DNA from: Lucinisca nassula
Lineage: Eukaryota > Mollusca > Bivalvia > Lucinida > Lucinidae
Direction: 5' to 3'
Assembly: GCA_963580285.1 (NCBI GenBank)
Contig: OY757026.1
Coordinates: 44,447,431-44,511,430 of the forward strand
DNA length: 64,000 nt
Shown here piece after piece: positions 58,135-64,000 of the stretch (positions within the stretch are counted from its first letter, which is position 1; each line of letters opens with the position of its first letter). The notes beneath the pieces are model-generated. The model made no database searches. It saw only the letters and a program-made list of their open reading frames with translations, and had not been told where the DNA came from. A program made the position numbers and the translations under genes.

Positions 58135-58322
58135 GACCGCGGGTCCAAAACGAGGACTTCTACACGTTGCTGCGCAACAGCCTGGGCCAACTCTAGTCCC
58201 GCCTAGAGCGAGCCACAGGCCTGTTGGTGGCAGTATTGGCTGCTCTGGAGCAGGGGGAAGACAAAGAAGAAGACGAAGATCTCCTAGAAGAGAGGAAAAA
58301 TCAGGAGGCCCATAAAAGATAA
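58131..58322 (+). pseudogene. Small acidic protein, one in-frame stop
   Basis: Starts at the ATG that overlaps the previous stop (ATGA, 58131-58134). The frame runs 63 codons to TAA at 58320-58322 and is interrupted once by TAG at 58194-58196. Before the stop it reads NEDFYTLLRNSLGQL; after it a hydrophobic helix (ATGLLVAVLAALEQ) leads to a Glu/Asp/Lys-rich C-terminus (EEDEDLLEERKNQEAHKR). It could be a small coiled-coil or membrane-associated protein. The single stop and otherwise intact frame suggest recent decay or readthrough. Confidence 0.5.
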
Positions 58323-58349
58323 CCGGACGGTCCTCAAGAAAATAGAGCA

Positions 58350-58466
58350 ATGGCAGATATAGCCCGAGAATGGGTATACATCTCCATTGCCGCCGCGGTT
58401 GTCTGGGCGGTGGTCGCAAAGACCTGGAACCATTTAGGCTCCGCCACACACGAACAAGCCGTCTAA
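58350..58466 (+). CDS. 38-residue single-span membrane protein
   Basis: ATG at 58350, TAA at 58464-58466, beginning 27 bp after the preceding stop. It has a short polar N-terminus (MADIAREW), one hydrophobic segment (VYISIAAAVVWAVVA) and a polar tail (KTWNHLGSATHEQAV). It resembles the tiny membrane proteins common in phages and small viruses, but it is too short for family assignment. Support comes from its clean start, hydrophobic pattern and place in a packed row of frames. Confidence 0.45.
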   Translation: MADIAREWVYISIAAAVVWAVVAKTWNHLGSATHEQAV

Positions 58467-58629
58467 CACCAACCGGCCAGCCGTTGTTCCAGAACATCTA
58501 GCGCAGAAGCAACTGCCGGTCAGGCATCCCTTCTACATTGAATAGGCCACCCACCGGCACAAACCCCTCCCCACGTAGGACAAAAAAGCACCCATATTCT
58601 GCACAGCTCGTGGAGGGATTGTATGGCAG

Positions 58630-58887
58630 ATGGCCAGTGTGGAGGCTATGGATACCGTCCTGTTCTTCCTCTTTGTATGCATTGTTTTTCTGCCTGCAGA
58701 GGATGGGGCTCCCCTAGTTGCGAATGTCCGAAGACCACCAAGTACCTACCAAGTCAAAGCTGGAGCTGGCGGGTGCCCAAAGACCCACAAAGTCGAAGCC
58801 TGGAGCTGGGGAGAAGATCACTGGTGGGAGCCAGGGGGTTGCTCAACTAGGCGGCGCTATTTTTTTCAGGTGACAGCAAAGCTTTGA
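58630..58887 (+). CDS. Small secreted or membrane-anchored protein
   Basis: 85 residues from ATG at 58630 (an ATG at 58623 is in another frame) to TGA at 58885. Residues 8-23 (DTVLFFLFVCIVFLPA) form a strong signal peptide or anchor, with likely cleavage near AEDGAP. The mature part has two further cysteines (GGCPKTH, GGCSTRR) and a tryptophan-rich motif, WSWGEDHWWEPGG. The frame is intact. It follows the membrane protein at 58350 by about 160 bp. Function unknown. Confidence 0.5.
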   Translation: MASVEAMDTVLFFLFVCIVFLPAEDGAPLVANVRRPPSTYQVKAGAGGCPKTHKVEAWSWGEDHWWEPGGCSTRRRYFFQVTAKL

Positions 58888-59396
58888 GGCACCAAGCGGA
58901 GCCTCTGTGTTGCCAATTCGCTTTGCCAAGCTTTGCCTTGGAACATTTGGACGAGAATTTGTGTATAGTGTATATATCCGCAGAGCAAGAGCTCAAAGTC
59001 CCCAAGAATCTCCAAGTATCTTGGCAAGAGCTGGCCAAACAACTACTTGGTTCCACTCGGAAGCAAAGAAAAGCAGCAGGTATCGAAGTAGTCCGCAGAA
59101 GGAGGTGCACGCCACGCTTTCCTTTCGAGCTGTTCCAGGAGCAGCAAAGGCATATGAAAATGGGCCCCGAGAAGCAAGTTCGCGAGTCGCTGGAGGACCT
59201 AGAGTTTGCTGTGCGAACTGCGCAGTTGGAGAGAGCAGCGCTACCATATTGGGACTTATTGACGCAGAAACAGCAAAAAAATGGTTGGGGTGGGAGTTGG
59301 GGGAGCTCTACGCCATTGGCCGTCGCCGGGGAGTTTTCTTCTGCATCTGTGGGCGGACAGTGGTGGTCTAGACAGTGTTCTCTTTGCGAACTATAG
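58884..59396 (+). pseudogene. Unrecognised open frame, no good start
   Basis: The frame is open for 170 codons but the first ATG is at 59153. Upstream of that it still looks coding (ENLCIVYISAEQELKVPK, QELAKQLLGSTRKQRKAAG), with a helical Lys/Arg/Gln-rich middle (EKQVRESLEDLEFAVRTAQL). The end is Gly/Ser-rich and may be out of frame. Its 3' end overlaps by about 29 bp the 3' end of the minus-strand frame at 59368. It could be a DNA- or RNA-binding or scaffold-like protein; I cannot tell. Confidence 0.35.
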
Positions 59397-59973
59397 CAAG
59401 GGTGGCAAGGCGGTCCTTCTGCGGTGTCGGGTAAGTGTGCTTTTTGCAACACTTCGATACCACCGATCGTTGCAACCTCCCTCTCGAGTTAGTGCCCGTA
59501 GGTTGGCGTTTCCACATCCGTCCCAGGCTCTCCATCCTCGCCCACTGGAACCAGGAAGAGCAGAATGCGAGGTGCGTCGCGGAAGGTAGTCCAAGCGTAG
59601 CGTCAGCAGATGTATTCGCCAGATGTAGATTGAGTGCTTTCTTGGAGCTCTTGGGATTTGGGGGTTGGACCTCCAGGAGACGAGACTGCTGCTCTGCCTC
59701 CAGCAGAATCTGGTGCTCCTGCTCTTTCGGCAAGAGCCTGGAGGGCGGCCAGTCGTGGGGGGTTCTTGGGCAACGACGACCTGGATTGGGTTCCAAGAGA
59801 CCATGCGGCAGTCTCACGACTGGAAGACCTAAGAGTATCTCGATCTCCAGCCCGGAGAGCCTGCCAGCACCGATGGGAAGGACCCAGAAGGTTGTCTTCC
59901 CGTACTTGACTGTGTCAGACTCTAAGGAGTTGGACCACCCATCAAGCTCCTTTTGATTCCCTATGTCGCCCAT
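59368..59973 (-). pseudogene. Unrecognised minus-strand open frame
   Basis: Open from ATG at 59973 (MGDIGNQKELDGWSNSLE) for about 201 codons to a stop at 59368. It contains LLGLPVVRLPHGLLEPNPG and a basic C-terminus (SKCCKKHTYPTPQKDRLATL). The opposite strand is also open over 59435-59956, so strand choice rests on the longer frame, the ATG, and the overlap of its start with the end of the next upstream minus-strand frame. It converges on the plus-strand frames. Confidence 0.35.
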
Positions 59974-60193
59974 ACACAAGTTGCGACACCCAACTTCGTT
60001 GGTAGTTGCTTTGCAACTTTCTTTGCAGCCGCGCAGCACAACTCTCGGCGATGTTGCTTTGGAACGTCTGTATCCCAGGACGAGCTACTTGTGTATTCCG
60101 AAGGAAGAGTCTATGTCCGCCACCTTGCCAGACGGGCCTCGCAAGGTGTCTTCGACCTAGTTGCGTTTCTGCTGCGATTTTTCCGTGTATCAT
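59942..60193 (-). pseudogene. Unrecognised minus-strand open frame
   Basis: 83 codons from ATG at 60193 (MIHGKIAAETQLGRRHLARP) to a stop at 59942, overlapping the start of the next frame at 59973 by about 30 bp. Basic, Gln/Arg-rich, with GGGHRLFLRNTQVARPG. Sequence further upstream (60195-60290) reads Glu/Arg-rich in another frame, suggesting a frameshift or a separate small gene. Confidence 0.35.
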
Positions 60194-60332
60194 CTGTGTC
60201 CGCCGACCACTTTGGAGAGGCGCTCCAACTCATCGGCCCGACTCCGCTGCTCTTCCTTGTGTTGCCGCTGTTCTGGCTCTAGTCAGCCCCCCTACGGCAT
60301 TCGCCGAGTCACGGATGCTCTGGAGATGCTTC

Positions 60333-62034
60333 TTACTGGTCGAGAGAGTAGATCTCGCAATTCTGCGCGATTTCGGACACCTCGTGGAGGTGGAAGGCCA
60401 AGGTCTCTACGCCGATCGCATCTTCAAAGGGAACATCTGTTCTCCAAACCCACAAAACCGAGGTAGAGGGGGGTAGGATTCCAGGGCCGGGACCGTTTGG
60501 ATGCAGCTGTGTAGGCCGTTTGCTGGCCGCCAAGATTGTGTCTGCATTGTCGTCCTTGGTATAGCATCGGACCGGTCCCAGCTCTACACCCTCCTCGTCG
60601 GCCGCGACCACTCCACAGCCCTCCCCCAGGCCTCTTTGTCTGCGTTTGCTGTGGTGGGTCTGATCAAGACACCCGAAACATGGCCTGTTGTGTGTGCGTA
60701 CCAGGCAATGAATATTGACCTCTGCGGATGGTCAGCCAGGACAAGGCACAGGTCGAGGAATGCGGCCAGATTCTCCCACTGCTTTGCTGGTGGTTGGACT
60801 ACAAACAGACCTTGTTCCTCTGGTAGATCCAAGGGAGTGGCCAGGGCCAAGGCCTCTGCCACCACCTCGTGGGCTGTCCGTCGAGAGGTCTCCCCCACGG
60901 CAGGGGTACAGAGAGACTTTGATGCGAGTGCAGCCCCGGGCCTGTACATCGGGATGCAAGAAGGTGTGGCTCAGATGTGTGTTCGGACAGTCGACATAGT
61001 CGGCTAGATGGTCGCCTATTGGCTCGTGGAACTCGACTGCTTCGATATTTGACACGACCTTGTTTCACAACTTTGGACAGTGTACCCGGCTTTGATCATG
61101 TGCACCCACGTGCAGACATGGTCCCCCGCGCTGTTGGTGTTTGCTAGTATCGTTGACACCTGTGCGGGCATGGCAGAGGCCTGGTCGCCTTGCTCCCGGA
61201 AGCCTTCCGACACGCAGAGGTGGTCCACGAGGGCCTCCCGATCGAGGACCCCCCCGAGAAATCTTGTGTGTAGTCGATGCAATAGAGACCATAGCCGTGG
61301 GCCAAGAGTAGGCGTTCGAAGGCCGGCAAGGAGGCCTGCAACTCGACAATAGGGATTTCGGAGACATCTACCTTTGCCACGAAGAGGCCGGCCGGTTCTG
61401 TTTCGGGGTAGAGCTCTTGCCACTTTGCCAGCGCCTTTCTGTCGGTGTCGTACTCGATCCTGGAGACTCGCTCTGATGGCACCCCCTTCGGCATTCTCTC
61501 GGGGCTGCGAGCGTGTGGAGGATGTTTGTCTGTATGTAGCAGCGAGCTGTGCCTTCAGGGTCTGTCCCCATGCTCTCGCGGAAGGCGATAGAAATCCGCG
61601 CAACGATGTTTTTTGCGGAGCTGTCCTCTCCGGTTGTGCAAGAGAGGCATCCGAAATGGAACACAGTACAGTCCTCGCAGCGCAGGTAGCCGAAGACGTA
61701 GACATCGTCGACGAATGTTGGAAGGCCGGGGAGGGGACGCAGGTGGGTGTGGCCTAGGCTCCCTGCCAGATAGTCGACCTTGGAGATGTCCGATACAAGA
61801 TTGCTCTAGTGCGCATTCTCTAGGAAAAGGTGTGTGGATACGGCTTTTTCGGACCCATGGCCTGGAATGTTGCTTGCACTGCCATAGTAGATCTAGTGTA
61901 CAGTTGCTAGAGATGTTTTTGGCTACTGTTTGTCTAATTCGAAATTGGGCTACACAAAAAATGGCAACCTCTTCTCTCGCTGGCATTTCTGTGGCAGGTC
62001 TGGAAAAAGTAGCCAAAACTGCCGGTAGCCCCAA
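60333..62034 (-). pseudogene. Arm-encoded protein, right copy, broken
   Basis: The same protein as in the left arm, longer here, read on the minus strand through overlapping frame segments: 61555-62034, 61368-61664, 61144-61494 (contains RIEYDTDRKALAKW and YGLYCIDYTQDFSG), 61016-61705, 60732-61055 (contains DHLADYVDCPNTHLSHTFL), 60584-60949 (contains LFVVQPPAKQWENLAAFLD) and 60333-60611 (contains VELGPVRCYTKDDNA, stop after CEIYSLDQ). At least five frame changes make it non-functional. The D/Y/C-rich blocks look like a folded enzyme or replication protein. No standard polymerase, HUH, integrase or helicase motif was identified. Its C-terminal end differs from the left copy. Confidence 0.6.
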
Positions 62035-62058
62035 CCAAAAAATGCGCTATAGTAATTC
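60415..62058 (-). repeat. IRE-1 right inverted arm
   Basis: Reverse complement of the left arm. It is the more complete arm, keeping the 60640-61293 segment missing on the left, but it lacks the about 490 bp between the arm protein and 58086 (293-bp insertion plus start of the HTH gene). It ends outward at gcgctatagtaattct. Confidence 0.88.
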
Positions 62059-62074
62059 TATTGCATCCCACACG

Positions 62075-62111
62075 GTGGGGCCCACCCGGGGGGTCTGTGG
62101 GTGGGCCCCAC
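62075..62111. repeat. Terminal GC hairpin of IRE-1
   Basis: gtggggcccaccc (62075-62087) pairs perfectly with gggtgggccccac (62099-62111) across an 11-nt loop. A duplicated version is at 55470-55535 in the orphan copy. It lies just outside the inverted arm and inside the conserved end that stops near 62177. Confidence 0.8.
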
Positions 62112-62177
62112 AGTATTGCGTGTCTGGGGATGAAAACAATTTTTTGTCCCAGAACCCCCACTGTCTATACTACTCCT

Positions 62178-63830
62178 GGGCCTTGCAGTTTCAGAGAAGA
62201 AAGTTTTTAAAGATATTCCCTACTTAAGCCTAAATAAAACCAAATGGTCCCGTGGGGGCATTTTTGGCCTAAGGGCTATAATTTAAACAATCTTGATAAA
62301 GGTCCACTAGATGAAGCTTCATACCAAATATCAAAGACCTAGGCCTTGTGGTTTCAGAGAAGATTTCGCAAGATTTTCCCTATCATCACGAAAACACGCC
62401 TATATAATTTTGACCCCCTTGAACCCCACTTTCATATAGTAAAACTGGGGTTTCCAGGGGTATACCTTTTTTCTGCTCTAAAATATAGATTGTGCGTACT
62501 CGTTAGAACCGCCTCGAGTGCCCACAATCTATATTTTGAACAGAAATAAGAAAAATATTACAATTGTTCATCATAAAATTTTCATTTTTTAGGCGATAAA
62601 GGTGGCAACGTATTTGTATAGGCGGGTTTACGTACTGATAAGTATGTAAAACCAGAGGGGCCCCGGAGCGGGAGCATTTTTGGCCCCAGGGCTATGATTT
62701 GAACAATCTTGGTAGAGGTCCACAAGATGAAGCTTCATACCACATATCGAAGACCTGGCCCTTGCAGTTTCAGAGAAGATGAATTTTAAAGATTTTACCT
62801 ATGTAAGCCCATGCAAAAAAAGGGCCCCAGGGCGGGGGCATTTTTGGCCCCAGCACTATAATTTGAACAATCTTGGTAGGAGTCCACTCGAAGCTTCATC
62901 ACAAATATCAAAGACCTGGGCCTTGTGGTTTCAGAGAAGAAATTTTTTTAAGTTTTCTGTGAAAAGAATCTTTTTTTGACTTCTGTGGCGGGGGCATATT
63001 TGGCACCAGCATTTAATTTGAACAATCTTGGTAGGGGTCCACTAGATGAAGCTTCATACCAAATATCAAAGACCTGGGCCTTGCGGTTTCAGAGAAGAAG
63101 ATTTTTAAAGATTTTCCCTATATAAGCCCATGCAAAAAAGGGCACTGGGGCAGAGGCATTTTTGGCCCCAGCACTATAATTTGAACAATCTTGGTAGGGT
63201 TCCACTAGATGAAGCTTCATACTAAATATCAAAGACTTGGGACTTGCAGTTTCAGAAGAAGATATTCCCTATATAAACCCATGTTAAACCAAAGGGCCCC
63301 GGGGTGGGGACATTTTTGGCCCCAGCACTATAATTTGAACGAGCTTGGTAGGGGTCCACTAGATGAAGCTTCATACCAAATATCCAAGACCTTGGCCTTG
63401 CGGTTTCAAAAAAGATTTTTAAAGATTTTCCCTACATAATCCTATGTGAAACCAAAAGGACCCGGGGCGGGGGCATTTTTGGCCCCATCAGTATAATTTG
63501 AACAATCTTGGTAGGGGTTCACTCGAAGCTTCATAACAAATATAAAAAACCTGGGCCTTGTGGTTTCAGAGAAGCTTTTTTAAGTTTTCGGTGAAAAAAA
63601 TCTTTTTTGGCTTCTGTGACCAAGATGTGCAACAGACCTGAATAATTTGAACAACTTTGAAAGGGGACCACCTAAGGATCATTCCTATGAAGTTTGGTCA
63701 AAATCCGATCAGTGGTTTAGGAGGAGATGTCGTTTGAAGAAATTATTTATGGATGCATGGACCCACTGACGACGGACAAAAAGTGATCACAAAAGCTTAC
63801 CTTGTCACTATGTGACAGGTGAGTAAAAAT
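62178..63830 (+). repeat. CR-A composite repeat with tail
   Basis: About nine units (ggccccagcactataatttg, ggtccactagatgaagcttc, gggccttgcggtttcagaga) and the tail at 63600-63830 (ctgtgaccaagatgtgcaac, acggacaaaaagtgatcaca, ttaccttgtcactatgtgac, aggtgag). One MITE-A is inserted at 62384. Confidence 0.85.
62384..62637. mobile_element. MITE-A inserted in CR-A
   Basis: catcacgaaaacacgcctat to ggcgggtttacgtactg. The host reads ccctat before and ataagtatgtaaaacc after; the intact CR-A unit is ccctatataagcctatg, so the site closes with no target duplication. Confidence 0.88.
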
Positions 63831-64000
63831 GGATACAAACAAGTTAGACAACTTAAAATTTTTTAGAATTTTGTCCGATACATGTATGTTTTCCCCCTCT
63901 TTGCCAGTATAGAGTAGAAGGTTTGTATATTTGTTATATTTTGAAGAAAATCTAATTAAATTAATTTCAAGCAGATAAAAATAGCCATCGGAAGAGATGG
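63831..64000. other. Nothing recognised
   Basis: AT-rich window end. Confidence 0.4.

Noticed and set aside
57564..58190. 208-codon open frame on the minus strand
   Set aside because: It runs across the 25-bp inverted-end insertion with its tandem repeats and antisense to the HTH gene; low-complexity repeats explain the absence of stops.
59435..59956. 173-codon plus-strand frame
   Set aside because: Antisense to the longer minus-strand frame, which has an ATG start that overlaps its neighbour. The choice is uncertain but only one is likely real.
56566..62177. Bacterial contamination
   Set aside because: Compact frames and ATGA overlap looked prokaryotic, but the block is flanked on both sides by host repeats, has frameshifts and relic copies, and shows an orphan end at 55.4 kb; it is integrated.
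56566..62177. Ordinary Polinton/Maverick or LTR retrovirus-like element
   Set aside because: No DNA polymerase B, integrase, reverse transcriptase, protease or ATPase motif is visible, and the repeats are inverted rather than LTR-like.

Overview
This window reads as gene-poor, repeat-saturated animal DNA. I see no intact housekeeping gene, rRNA, tRNA gene or CRISPR array, and nothing bacterial in layout except one foreign-looking block near 57-62 kb. The repeat types (several tRNA-derived SINEs with clean target duplications, TTAA-flanked MITEs, and non-autonomous elements carrying internal tandem arrays and ending in AGCTCACC-type hairpins) are most like what is known from bivalve mollusc genomes. 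I infer a bivalve; I cannot name the species.

Layout. 0-7.8 kb: a reverse-transcriptase relic, a tandem array (CR-G), a 37-39 bp minisatellite, and tandem composite repeats (CR-C, CR-I, CR-D, CR-E). 7.8-10.3 kb: a tandem segmental duplication whose two copies took different later insertions. 10.3-17.3 kb: SINEs, a composite repeat (CR-I), palindromic repeats and a 371-bp partly tandem unit. 18.1-18.8 kb: the only plausible host-type coding exon, proline-rich and unrecognised, with a decayed partial copy 1.1 kb downstream. 19.5-28.1 kb: tandem arrays, nested CR-A/CR-D/CR-E elements and SINEs. 28.3-35.6 kb: piggyBac-like MITEs (one blown up to 1.35 kb by a 79-bp tandem expansion), a 42-bp minisatellite interrupted by a MITE, and more MITEs. 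36-52.8 kb: three to four copies of a roughly 2-kb segmental duplication, including a large inverted pair, with SINEs and CR-B arrays. 52.8-55.3 kb: CR-B and CR-E arrays.

55.3-62.2 kb is the most interesting region. It is visibly GC-rich against AT-rich surroundings and is bounded by long inverted arms (about 1.0 and 1.6 kb). Each arm carries a decayed copy of the same coding region. Between them lie several small, tightly packed open frames: a 75-residue helix-turn-helix protein whose stop overlaps the next start as ATGA, an acidic frame, a 38-residue single-membrane-span protein, and an 85-residue protein with a signal peptide. Converging on these from the other strand are further frames that overlap each other. 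A 13-bp GC hairpin sits at the outer right end. I read this as a decayed, integrated virus-, plasmid- or transposon-like replicon of a type I do not recognise. No polymerase, integrase, transposase catalytic core or capsid could be identified by eye.

62.2-64 kb returns to CR-A repeats. All family names used here (MITE-A, pbMITE, SINE-1 to SINE-5, CR-A to CR-J, IRE-1) are local labels.
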